Source: Hymenobacter chitinivorans DSM 11115
GTDB lineage: Bacteria; Bacteroidota; Bacteroidia; Cytophagales; Hymenobacteraceae
Assembly (NCBI RefSeq): GCF_002797555.1
Contig: NZ_PGFA01000001.1
Coordinates: 2,790,001-2,854,000, forward strand
DNA: 64,000 nt
Direction of reading: 5' to 3'
Below are positions 31,954-39,203 of this stretch, one piece after another; position 1 is the stretch's first letter, and each line of letters begins with the position of its first letter. The notes beneath the pieces are model-generated. The model was not told the origin of the DNA. It was given only the letters and a program-made list of their open reading frames with translations, and made no database searches. The position numbers were made by a program, and so were the translations under genes.

Positions 31954-32321
31954 GCCAGGGGTGGCTGCTTTTCGGGCCGTTTGCCTGAACGGGTGAGCAC
32001 CGCCAACCGGGGCGTTACGAAATAGAACTGCCGGGTATGCATCAGCTCGTGCAGAAATACCCCGTCCACCAGCGCTTCCAGGCCCAGGTGACTACTAATG
32101 CGCCGGGAGCGCCACACGGAGGGCGTACTCATGGCAAAAAAAGCCGCCGGGGCTTCGCCGAGGGAATGGCCAGTGGGCGCCGGCCCACCGTTTTCCGAAG
32201 AGCCGCCCCACGAGGCCAGAACCAACAAAAATATCAGCCGGACCGGGCCCAAGACAAAGGAAAAGCGGGCAGCAGTACGCATCAAAAAAGCCAGCCCAAA
32301 GCCACCGAAGCGCCGGCGCAA
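31950..32321 (-). CDS. Small hypothetical protein with HELMH segment
   Basis: Possible protein of 123 residues (111 if the inner ATG at 32282 is used). An N-terminal hydrophobic helix (FVLGPVRLIFLLVLASWGG) is followed by a polar stretch and VFLHELMHTRQFYFVTPRL near the C-terminus. HELMH has the HExxH form, but nothing else supports a zinc peptidase. It is convergent with the response regulator and overlaps its stop by 4 bases. Codon use is weaker than in neighbours, so it could be a chance open frame. I list it because no other gene explains 31954-32374. Confidence 0.4.
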   Translation of the reverse strand: MRRRFGGFGLAFLMRTAARFSFVLGPVRLIFLLVLASWGGSSENGGPAPTGHSLGEAPAAFFAMSTPSVWRSRRISSHLGLEALVDGVFLHELMHTRQFYFVTPRLAVLTRSGKRPEKQPPLA

Positions 32322-32374
32322 CCCAAGCTACTCCTGCTACTTCCCCATTTCACAACTTCACCAGTTGATCAAAC

Positions 32375-32851
32375 TCACTCACTCACCGCCTTGAGCCGGG
32401 CCAGCGGGGCGCCCAGGGTATCGGCGGCATAGAGGCGCAGGGTACTGCCGCTGATGCGGTAGCGCTGGGCCTGGTTGAGAGCCTGCAGAAAGCTGATTTC
32501 GGTTTGGATGTCGGGGCAGGTACTCCGGGTGGTCAGCAGCGGCCCCAGGCGCAGGCGGCCGTCCTCGGCCAGGGTGTAGGGGCCCGAAAACTTGTTGCAG
32601 CCGGCCCGCCCCTCGGCCCGGGCCCGGCCGCCCTGCAGCACGAGGTAGGGCGTTTGGGCGGCAGCCGTGGCGGGCTGCCCATTGAGTTCCACCAGCTCCC
32701 AGCGCACTTCCTGCAGGGTGGCGGCCGGCACGGTGGTAGCAGTGGCGTCGTTGGTAGCGTTGGGCCGCTCGTTGAGGTCGAGGCTGCAGGCGCCCAGGGC
32801 AAGCAGCAGGGGCAGCGCGGCGGCGGCACGGAAACGGGTACGATACAGCAT
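32375..32851 (-). CDS. META domain lipoprotein
   Basis: Lipoprotein of 158 residues. The signal ends in the lipobox LALGAC (C22). The mature part is one META (HslJ-like) domain: RWELVELNGQPATA, LVLQGGRARAEGRAGCNKFSG, LGPLLTTRSTCPD and a final LRLYAADTLGAPLARL strand. META proteins occur at the cell surface and in heat-shock or motility contexts, but the function is generally unclear. The start MLYRTRFR is chosen because the signal peptide begins there. Its stop codon lies in a three-copy TGAG tandem repeat, as does that of the unrelated propeller protein at 18885. Confidence 0.88.
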   Translation of the reverse strand: MLYRTRFRAAAALPLLLALGACSLDLNERPNATNDATATTVPAATLQEVRWELVELNGQPATAAAQTPYLVLQGGRARAEGRAGCNKFSGPYTLAEDGRLRLGPLLTTRSTCPDIQTEISFLQALNQAQRYRISGSTLRLYAADTLGAPLARLKAVSE

Positions 32852-32957
32852 AGAGGTAGGGCAGCGCAATGGTCGGGCTGGTACCTATACCTTACGCAAC
32901 ACCCGCCGTTTGGTGGCGTCCGTTACCGCCGATTTCGTCTCCGGGGCCAGCAGCGGC

Positions 32958-33662
32958 CTAGCGCAGGGCCTCCTCCACCCGGGCGCGAAACAGGCGGCCG
33001 ATGGGCAGCTCCTCCCCCGCTACCTCAATGTGGCGGGCGCTGTAGGTCCGGACCTTGTCCAGGGCCACGATAAACGAGCGGTGAATGCGCAGGAAGTTGC
33101 TTTCCGAGAGCTTCTCCTCCATGCCGCTGACGGTTTGCTTAACCACCAGCGGCGGCCCCAGCACGGTGTGAATCTTGACGTAATCTTTCAGGCCCTCCAC
33201 GTAGAGCACGTCGTGGAGCACTACTTTCACCATCTTCCGGTCGATGCGAAAGTAGAGAAAGGCCTCGGGGTTAGTTGGGGCCACCGGCTCCGCGGGGGCC
33301 GGCCCCGCCTCCGTTTTACCAGCCTTGGCCACAGCCTTGAGAAACCGGTCGAGGGAAACGGGCTTGAGCAGGTAATCTACCGCATCCAGTTCGAAGCCCT
33401 CATAGGCATACTCGCGGTAGGCCGTGGTGAAGATAACCTGGGGCGGATGGCGCAGGCTGCGCAGAAAGTCGGTACCCAGCATCTTGGGCATCTTAATGTC
33501 GAGAAAGAGCAGATCCACAGGGTGTTGCTGCAGCACGTCGAAGGCCTGCAGGGCATTGGCACAGCTGCCCACCAGCTCCAGGTGGCTTACTTCCCGAATG
33601 TAGGATTCGAGCACCTCCAGGGCCGGGGGCTCGTCGTCGACTACCAGGCAGCGCAGTTTCAT
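32958..33662 (-). CDS. LytTR family response regulator
   Basis: Regulator of 234 residues with a receiver domain (D9-D10, phospho-acceptor D55 in LLFLDIKMP, K near 105 in YLLKPVS) and a C-terminal LytTR domain (about 140-230: FLYFRIDRKMVKVVLHDVLYVEG, then NFLRIHRSFIVALDKV). It is the last gene of a three-gene minus-strand operon. It follows the histidine-less kinase homologue by 17 bases, and the intact kinase lies further upstream. It is the probable phosphate receiver of the intact kinase. Confidence 0.93.
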   Translation of the reverse strand: MKLRCLVVDDEPPALEVLESYIREVSHLELVGSCANALQAFDVLQQHPVDLLFLDIKMPKMLGTDFLRSLRHPPQVIFTTAYREYAYEGFELDAVDYLLKPVSLDRFLKAVAKAGKTEAGPAPAEPVAPTNPEAFLYFRIDRKMVKVVLHDVLYVEGLKDYVKIHTVLGPPLVVKQTVSGMEEKLSESNFLRIHRSFIVALDKVRTYSARHIEVAGEELPIGRLFRARVEEALR

Positions 33663-33679
33663 AGGCGGGGTTAGCTTAG

Positions 33680-34804
33680 CTAGGCGGGAAAGAAAGCAGG
33701 GCGGGGCGCGGCCGAAACGAGGGGCGGCGCCGGCACGTTTGCCCGGTCTGACACCGGCGTCAGGGGCAGGTGCAGCACAACGAAGAACGTGTCCGGGTCG
33801 GCCAGCAGCTTTAGCTCGTGCCGGCCCGGGTAGAGGCGCTCCAGGCGCTGGCGCAGGGCCGTCAGACCCGGGCCGGGCTGCCAGCCGCCGGGCGGGGGCT
33901 CGTGGCTGTTAATGATTTTGACCGCCAGCCGGTTGTTTTTGACGACCAGGTCGATGCTGATCCAGGGGCACTCTACCGGCTCGGCCACCCCGTGTTTGAA
34001 GGCATTTTCCAGCAAGGGCAAAAGCAGCAGTGGGGCCAGGGCGTAGGCTTGCTGCGGACCACTGACGCTGAGCGAAACCTCCACGCGGCCTCCCAGCCGC
34101 AACTGCTCCAGGGCTACGTAGTCGCGCAGCATGGCCACTTCGTCGGCCAGGAGCACGGTGTCCTGGGGGCCTGCGTAGAGCATGTAGCGCAGCAGCCCGG
34201 CCAGGCTCAGCACCGCCCCCGCCGACTCGGGCGCCTTGCGCCGGGTGAGGGTACTCAGGGTGCCCAGGGTGACGAAGAGGAAGGCGGGCTGCAGCTGGGC
34301 CTTGAGCAGCTCCAGCTCGGTGCGCAGGCGCTGCTGCTCCAGCTGCTGACTGAGCCGGCGCTGCTCGTACCAGTTGTTTACGACCTTGATGGCCACGGCC
34401 CCGCCGGCCGTCACCAGATTCATGAAGAAGGTGTAGTTCAGGCTCCAGTAGCTGGTCCGGTGCGCGGATAGGGCGGGCGGAGCGTGAAACAGGCCGGGCA
34501 GCACCACTTGGTTGAAGAACAGGTCGGTGCCGATGCTGACTAGGGCACTGGCCACCACCCAGCCCGCGAGCAGCAGCAGAAACAGGCTGAGCTGCCGCTG
34601 CCGCAGCAGGCGGGGCAGCACCCAGTACAGCAGCGGGTAGGTAACCAGCAGCGCGGCCGGCAGCTGATTGAACACCAGCCCCCACCCGTAGAGCCGGGCC
34701 CCCGCCAGCCAGTAAGCAGGCAGCTGAATCAGCAGGCAGGTGAGCATCACCCCCACCCAAAATACCCCGTGCCGGACTACCCGGTGTTGTAGCCAGGCCA
34801 TCAT
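33680..34804 (-). CDS. LytS-like kinase homologue without the phospho-acceptor histidine (pseudokinase-like)
   Basis: Membrane protein of 374 residues with four hydrophobic segments in the N-terminal half and the His_kinase/HATPase layout. The usual LNPHFLFN is LQPAFLFV: A174 replaces the histidine and V178 the asparagine. The codon is GCC instead of CAC, so two bases differ. The HATPase part keeps LLENAFKHG and a GxGL motif (GPGLTALRQRLERLYP). It should bind nucleotide but cannot autophosphorylate at that site. Its ATG overlaps the stop of the intact kinase (ATGA). A regulator or dimer partner of the intact kinase is the likely role, by inference. Confidence 0.9.
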   Translation of the reverse strand: MMAWLQHRVVRHGVFWVGVMLTCLLIQLPAYWLAGARLYGWGLVFNQLPAALLVTYPLLYWVLPRLLRQRQLSLFLLLLAGWVVASALVSIGTDLFFNQVVLPGLFHAPPALSAHRTSYWSLNYTFFMNLVTAGGAVAIKVVNNWYEQRRLSQQLEQQRLRTELELLKAQLQPAFLFVTLGTLSTLTRRKAPESAGAVLSLAGLLRYMLYAGPQDTVLLADEVAMLRDYVALEQLRLGGRVEVSLSVSGPQQAYALAPLLLLPLLENAFKHGVAEPVECPWISIDLVVKNNRLAVKIINSHEPPPGGWQPGPGLTALRQRLERLYPGRHELKLLADPDTFFVVLHLPLTPVSDRANVPAPPLVSAAPRPAFFPA

Positions 34805-36003
34805 TGGAGCCAGGAGCTTACGATGGGAGCCGGCCGGCCGGACAATGGCGCGGCTATCCGCCCGGCGGCCGGCTTCCTTGCCGGCTCTTCGGCCGGAGCG
34901 GCCAGCAGCTCGGGCAGCTCCAGCCGCAGCCGCACGGTGAAGGTGTCGTCGTGGGCCTCAATAGTGAGCTGATGGCGCTGCGGATACAGCAGCTGCAGGC
35001 GCTGCCGCACGTTGCGCAGCCCGATGCCCGCCGCCCCGCTCCGGGGCGGGGACTCGGCATTCTTCGAGTTCATGACCAGGCAGCTAAACCAGGCACCTTG
35101 CACGCTCATAATCAAACTAATGCGGGCACTACCCACCTGCTCGGCGGGGCCGTGCTTGAAGGCATTTTCGACCAGGGGCAGCAGCAGCAGCGGGGCAATG
35201 CGGCCCGCCGCCGGCATGTCGGCCGCCTCGAAGCGGAGGGTGAGCCGGGGGCCGTAGCGCAGCTGCTCCAGGGCCACGTAGTTGCGCAGCAGCGTCACTT
35301 CCTCGGCCAGGGCTACCGTGGGTGCGCTGCCCTGCTCGACCACGAAGTGCAGCAGCCCGGTGAGCCGCTCTACCACCGCCGGAGCCTGGTCCGACTGCTT
35401 CAGCGTCAGGGCGTAGAGGTTGTTGAGCGTGTTGAAGAGAAAGTGCGGGTGAATCTGGGCCTGCAGCAGCTGGAGCTCGGCCTGGTAGTTTTGCCGGGTA
35501 AGCTCAGCGTTGGCCTGCTCTCGTTGCCGCCACTGCCGGTACACCCGCAGGCAGGCCGCCACCCCGGCAATGAGCAGCAGGGGCATGTGGCTGCCGGTGG
35601 CCATGACCACGTGAAAATCGGGAAAAGCCGAGGTGGCCCCGGTACGTAAGGGCACCAGCACGAAAAAGCGGAAGGCGTAGGTCAGGACCAGGGCCAGCCA
35701 AAACCACAGGGCCAGTAGCAACCCGAAGCGGCCCCGCCGCGGCGGCTCGGCCCACAGCACCGGCAGCACGCCGTAGAGCAAGGCGTAGGTGGCCGGCAGG
35801 TGCATGCCCACCACGTGCAGCAGCGCGTCGCGCAGGGCCAGGGCGGGGTTGATGGTAAGGGTATGCACGCCCAGAAACAGCCAGAGCAGAAACCCAGTAT
35901 CGGCCAGCCAGAATAGCCCGTGCCGCAGCCCGCGGTGCTGGTCCACGGCCCGCAGCGCCCAGCTCAGCCCTCCTGTTTGCGTCGGTAGCATCGTTTTTTT
36001 CAT
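34801..36003 (-). CDS. LytS-type membrane sensor histidine kinase (intact partner)
   Basis: Kinase of 400 residues, first gene of the operon. Four to five membrane segments (about 28-48, 60-84, 93-118, 138-153) precede the kinase core QAQIHPHFLFNTLNNLYAL, with H187 as phospho-acceptor. The HATPase domain holds LVENAFKHGPAEQ and GIGLRNVRQRLQLLYP. It ends in an unusual Pro/Ala/Arg-rich tail of about 25 residues. The stop overlaps the start of the histidine-less homologue by 4 bases. The two homologues are similar in layout but diverged in sequence, pointing to an old duplication. Confidence 0.92.
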   Translation of the reverse strand: MKKTMLPTQTGGLSWALRAVDQHRGLRHGLFWLADTGFLLWLFLGVHTLTINPALALRDALLHVVGMHLPATYALLYGVLPVLWAEPPRRGRFGLLLALWFWLALVLTYAFRFFVLVPLRTGATSAFPDFHVVMATGSHMPLLLIAGVAACLRVYRQWRQREQANAELTRQNYQAELQLLQAQIHPHFLFNTLNNLYALTLKQSDQAPAVVERLTGLLHFVVEQGSAPTVALAEEVTLLRNYVALEQLRYGPRLTLRFEAADMPAAGRIAPLLLLPLVENAFKHGPAEQVGSARISLIMSVQGAWFSCLVMNSKNAESPPRSGAAGIGLRNVRQRLQLLYPQRHQLTIEAHDDTFTVRLRLELPELLAAPAEEPARKPAAGRIAAPLSGRPAPIVSSWLQ

Positions 36004-36079
36004 TACCCAGGGTGAATATACCCATTCAAACCCAGGTAATAGCCTCGCTATCTGACTTGTAGACTAACAGCGGTTTTCC

Positions 36080-36112
36080 ATCGACCAACGACCGGCCGGG
36101 CCGTTGGTCGAT
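36080..36112. promoter_or_regulatory. Inverted repeat in the divergent region upstream of the kinase operon
   Basis: ATCGACCAACG (36080-36090) pairs exactly with CGTTGGTCGAT (36102-36112) over an 11-base GC spacer. It lies about 77 bases upstream of the kinase operon start and 137 bases before the lipoprotein gene, and could be an operator or leader hairpin. Confidence 0.4.
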
Positions 36113-36248
36113 GCTGATTTGTCGTATTGCGCCGCGTTTTCACCGCCGGGCGAATAGCCGGGCAGCGGACATTGGAGCCGGCCATCTTTACGGACGTCAA
36201 CGGCCCGACGCTTCGCCGCACCTTGCTCACAACTAACCCCTTACGCCG

Positions 36249-36737
36249 ATGAAAAAGCTCTTCTACCTGCTCTGGCTGCTGCCCCTGGCCGCCTGCAACG
36301 ACCAGGCCCCGGCCACTCCGACCACGACCACCGAGTTCAGCTCCCCGGAAGAGGCCCGCACCTTTTTCTACGCCCTCGACGACCAGCACAACCGCGCCAT
36401 GGCGGGCCACGACTCGGCCTTTTTCGCCGGGCACTTCGCTCCCGGCTACTTCAACTGCACGCCCAACAACGAGCTCAACGACAAGGCGGCCGAAATCCAG
36501 ACCCTGATCCACGGGCCCTGGCTAACGGTGCAGCGCATGGCCCCGCAGTTCGACGTGTTTGCCTTCGCCGGCAACCTGGCTTCGCTCACGCTCACCAAGC
36601 GCATCAAAATCCGCACCCCGGCCGGCGAGCAGTTCATTTACGTGCGCCGCACCACGGTCTTTGAGCACCAGGGCGCCGGCTGGCGCGCCATTTCCGGCCA
36701 GGGTACCTACGTCCAGACCCGCTACGTGGGCCAATAA
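36249..36737 (+). CDS. NTF2-like (DUF4440/SnoaL-type) lipoprotein
   Basis: Lipoprotein of 162 residues: MKKLFYLLWLLPLAAC with lipobox cysteine C16, then an NTF2-like fold (SSPEEARTFFYALDDQHNRAM, SAFFAGHFAPGYFNCTPNN, then strands TLTKRIKIRTPAGEQFIYV and a closing TVFEHQGAGWRAISGQGT). DUF4440/SnoaL-like proteins bind small molecules or act as enzymes, and which applies here cannot be read. It is divergent from the kinase operon and followed by a small secreted protein gene at 36802. Confidence 0.8.
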   Translation: MKKLFYLLWLLPLAACNDQAPATPTTTTEFSSPEEARTFFYALDDQHNRAMAGHDSAFFAGHFAPGYFNCTPNNELNDKAAEIQTLIHGPWLTVQRMAPQFDVFAFAGNLASLTLTKRIKIRTPAGEQFIYVRRTTVFEHQGAGWRAISGQGTYVQTRYVGQ

Positions 36738-36801
36738 CCCCAGCCGCATTTCCACCTGACTACCAGCACTGTCCACCCTCCTTCCTCAACTTATTCTCTC
36801 T

Positions 36802-37179
36802 ATGAAAACTTCCCTGCTTGCCCTGTTCACCTTCAACCTGTTCTTCTTGCTACTGGCCGTGCCAGCCCCGGCCCAAACCCGTGCCGCCCTGCCTGCCCTG
36901 CCGGGCTATTGGAACCTGGAAACCAACCTTGTTACCCGCGACTACACCATCGTGCGCTTTTACAACGACCGGCAGGAACTGCTCTACGAGGAGCGCCTCA
37001 CCGGTTTGTGCCTGGATCTGAGTCGCGGTAACGGCCTGTGCCAGCGCACGGCCCGGCAGCTGAACGGGGCCCTGGCCCAGGTGCTGCGCACCCCCGAAGC
37101 CGCCGCCCAAACGATGGGTGCCCTGGCTCAGCAGCTGGGCCAAAGCCGGCGGGTGCAGCGCGTGTACGCCGTGCGCTGA
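36802..37179 (+). CDS. Small secreted hypothetical protein
   Basis: Protein of 125 residues with a signal peptide (LLALFTFNLFFLLLAVPAPAQ). The mature part begins LPGYWNLETNLVTRDYTIVR and carries two cysteines (GLCLDLSRGNGLCQRTARQL), possibly disulphide-linked. The C-terminal half is helical. I recognise no family. It follows the NTF2-like lipoprotein by 64 bases on the same strand. Confidence 0.78.
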   Translation: MKTSLLALFTFNLFFLLLAVPAPAQTRAALPALPGYWNLETNLVTRDYTIVRFYNDRQELLYEERLTGLCLDLSRGNGLCQRTARQLNGALAQVLRTPEAAAQTMGALAQQLGQSRRVQRVYAVR

Positions 37180-37271
37180 GGCCGGGCTCGGGCGCCGGCC
37201 AACTTGCTGGCTCTTTCCAACCTCGGCACTAAGGCTGCGTACTTCAGGTATTCCTACCTAACTCCCCAGCC

Positions 37272-37694
37272 ATGGCCACCAAAACCCTCGCCGACATTGC
37301 CGAGAAAATGCGCAAGCTTGATATTGCCATGCTCACCACCGAAACCAGCCGCGGGCAGTTTGCCAGCCGCCCCATGAGCAACAACGGCGACGTGGAATAC
37401 GACGGCAACTCCTACTTTTTCACCTATGCGGAGTCGCGCACGGTGCGGGATATCGAACAGAACCCGCACGTGGGTCTCACCTTCGAAGGGCCGAAGCGGC
37501 TTTACATTTCCATTACCGGCCGGGCCACTCTTATTCGCCACAAGCCCACCCTGCAGCAGCACTGGGTGCCCGACGTGGAGCGGTGGTTCAAGGACGGCAT
37601 CGACACGCCCGGTATTGTGCTGATTCGGGTGCAGGCCAACCGCCTCAAGTACTGGCAGGATGAGGACGAAGGCGAGCTGCACCTGCCCGGCTAA
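37272..37694 (+). CDS. Pyridoxamine 5'-phosphate oxidase-fold general stress protein
   Basis: Protein of 140 residues with a split-barrel FMN-binding fold. TLADIAEKMRKLDIAMLTTE and QFASRPMSNNGDVEYDGNSY begin the family pattern, followed by FFTYAESRTVRDIEQNPHVGL, RLYISITGRATLIRHK and a tail VLIRVQANRLKYWQDEDEG. This is the general stress protein 26 pattern. Such proteins bind flavin or F420 and their substrates are mostly unknown. A long hairpin follows the stop. Confidence 0.88.
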   Translation: MATKTLADIAEKMRKLDIAMLTTETSRGQFASRPMSNNGDVEYDGNSYFFTYAESRTVRDIEQNPHVGLTFEGPKRLYISITGRATLIRHKPTLQQHWVPDVERWFKDGIDTPGIVLIRVQANRLKYWQDEDEGELHLPG

Positions 37695-37714
37695 GCTGAA
37701 TACTGACTGAAAAC

Positions 37715-37760
37715 GAGTCGGCGCCGCGGTTCCAAACCCTGGAAACAGCGGCGCCGACTC
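37715..37760 (+). terminator. Hairpin terminator between convergent genes
   Basis: GAGTCGGCGCCGC (37715-37727) pairs exactly with GCGGCGCCGACTC (37748-37760), followed by ATTTTC; it also serves the convergent DUF2461 gene. Confidence 0.7.
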
Positions 37761-37782
37761 ATTTTCGGGCGTAGGTCCGGCC

Positions 37783-38448
37783 TTAGTCCAGGCCCTGGTT
37801 CAGAAAACCCACCAGCGGCTGCAGGGCCGCAAAGGCCGCCGTAATCTGTTGACTGGCCCCGGGCTTCTGCAGGGCCGCATCGGGCAGGGCATGCGAGGCC
37901 GTAAAGCTTTTAAGCCGCAGGTAATTTAGAGCCGGGTTGGCCGCGTCGTAGCCCTTGGGCGGGCGTTGCAGCCGGTGCTCCTGACTCAGGCCCGCAAAGT
38001 GGCGCCGAAACTCGGGGGCCGTGAGCAGGGCTTCGAAGGCGGGCAGATTGTAGTCGATTTCCTGGCGCAGGGTGGCTAGGGTTTTGGCTTCGGGCATGTA
38101 CATGCCGCCCGCCACGAAGGAGCCGCCCGGCTCCAGGTTCAAGTAGTAGCCGGCCGAGGCCAAGGCTTTGCCGCCGGCGTTGAACCAGGCCCCGAAGTTG
38201 GTTTTGTAGGGCGTCTTGTCAGTGGAAAAGCGAATGTCCCGGTTGAGACGAAACACGCACTTCTTGGGCTGCAGGTGCGACTCGGCAATGGCCGGGTCAC
38301 TGGCTTCGAGCTGGCCCAGCACCTGGGTAACGAGTTCCAGAAAGTCGGCTTTGGCCGCTTCGTAGGCGGGCCGGTTGGCGTCGAGCCAGGCCTTGTTGTT
38401 GTTGGCGCGTAAGTCGGTAAGAAAGGTAAAGGTGGCGGCGTGCAGCAT
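37783..38448 (-). CDS. DUF2461 family protein
   Basis: Protein of 221 residues matching DUF2461 (TIGR02453) along its length: FLTDLRANNNKAWLDANRPAY, then KKCVFRLNRDIRFSTDKTPYKTN, FGAWFNAGGK, and GGMYMPEAKTLATLRQEIDYN. The family is widespread in Bacteroidota and of unknown function. No signal peptide is seen. It is convergent with the PPOX-type gene and divergent from the His-rich metal-associated gene. Confidence 0.92.
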   Translation of the reverse strand: MLHAATFTFLTDLRANNNKAWLDANRPAYEAAKADFLELVTQVLGQLEASDPAIAESHLQPKKCVFRLNRDIRFSTDKTPYKTNFGAWFNAGGKALASAGYYLNLEPGGSFVAGGMYMPEAKTLATLRQEIDYNLPAFEALLTAPEFRRHFAGLSQEHRLQRPPKGYDAANPALNYLRLKSFTASHALPDAALQKPGASQQITAAFAALQPLVGFLNQGLD

Positions 38449-38604
38449 ACGGGGTACGAGTAGAAAAGGGCGCGGCGCGGGGCATCGGCGCAGCAGGATT
38501 CACGGGCGCCCAATCGGCCCAATAATCACCTACTGCCCGCCTTTTCTCAGGAAGCCGGGCGCCAGCCCGCGGACGAGTTAGGCGCCAAAGTAAGCAAACT
38601 GCCT

Positions 38605-38612
38605 TACCTTTG
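38605..38612 (+). promoter_or_regulatory. TAnnTTTG -7 element for the metal-efflux locus
   Basis: TACCTTTG matches TAnnTTTG exactly, 17 bases before the ATG of the His-rich protein at 38630. A clear -33 box is not seen. Confidence 0.5.
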
Positions 38613-38629
38613 CGCGCTGCCCGTCCGCC

Positions 38630-39082
38630 ATGTTTCGCTTTAGCCGCTCCACCATTCGCCTTGCCGCCTCGACCCTGCTGGTCGTGTTTGTGAGTGCGCT
38701 GCTGGGCCCCGTGGTGGCGCTGGCCGGGGCCGCCCCGCGGGAGCATGTCCACCTGCCGGGCATGCCCCAGGCCCACCACCACCACGAGGATGAGCACCGG
38801 CCCGAATCGGCGGCGCGGGTGGGCCACCACCGCACGACCAAGCCCGCCCACCCCCACCGGGCCTACGCCGGCGCCGACGAGCAGCAGCTAACCAGCCTAA
38901 CACCGCTAGTAGTCAAACTTCTGACTGCTCCATCCGTGCTGACTTTCCCAGCGGCGGTGAGCTTTCTTTTCGGAGCGGCCGGGGTCTGGGACCGGCAGCA
39001 GGCCGTGGTGCTGGTGCCACCGGCCCACCTGAAGCCCAAAATTCCCGACCTCCGAATCTTTCTCGGCTCCCTGGTAATCTGA
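38630..39082 (+). CDS. Exported histidine-rich protein at the head of the metal-efflux locus
   Basis: Protein of 150 residues. A hydrophobic N-terminal segment (LLVVFVSALLGPVVALAG) is followed by a histidine-rich linker (REHVHLPGMPQAHHHHEDEH, then GHHRTTKPAHPHR, about residues 37-80), then a second hydrophobic segment near 100-120. The histidine cluster suggests metal binding outside the inner membrane. The CusA-TolC fusion pump gene follows after 121 bases on the same strand, and a TAnnTTTG element lies 17 bases upstream of the start. It could deliver or sense metal for the pump. No known domain is recognised. Confidence 0.78.
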   Translation: MFRFSRSTIRLAASTLLVVFVSALLGPVVALAGAAPREHVHLPGMPQAHHHHEDEHRPESAARVGHHRTTKPAHPHRAYAGADEQQLTSLTPLVVKLLTAPSVLTFPAAVSFLFGAAGVWDRQQAVVLVPPAHLKPKIPDLRIFLGSLVI

Positions 39083-39203
39083 TATTGCGCACCTGCTCAG
39101 GTCCGCGCTGGAATGGCTATGCCCGTTCCGGCGCGGACCTTTTTGCGTGCCTAGCGCCGGCCGCTTCCCCTCTTTTTCTGGTTTTCTTTTCGTTTAGCAC
39201 CCC

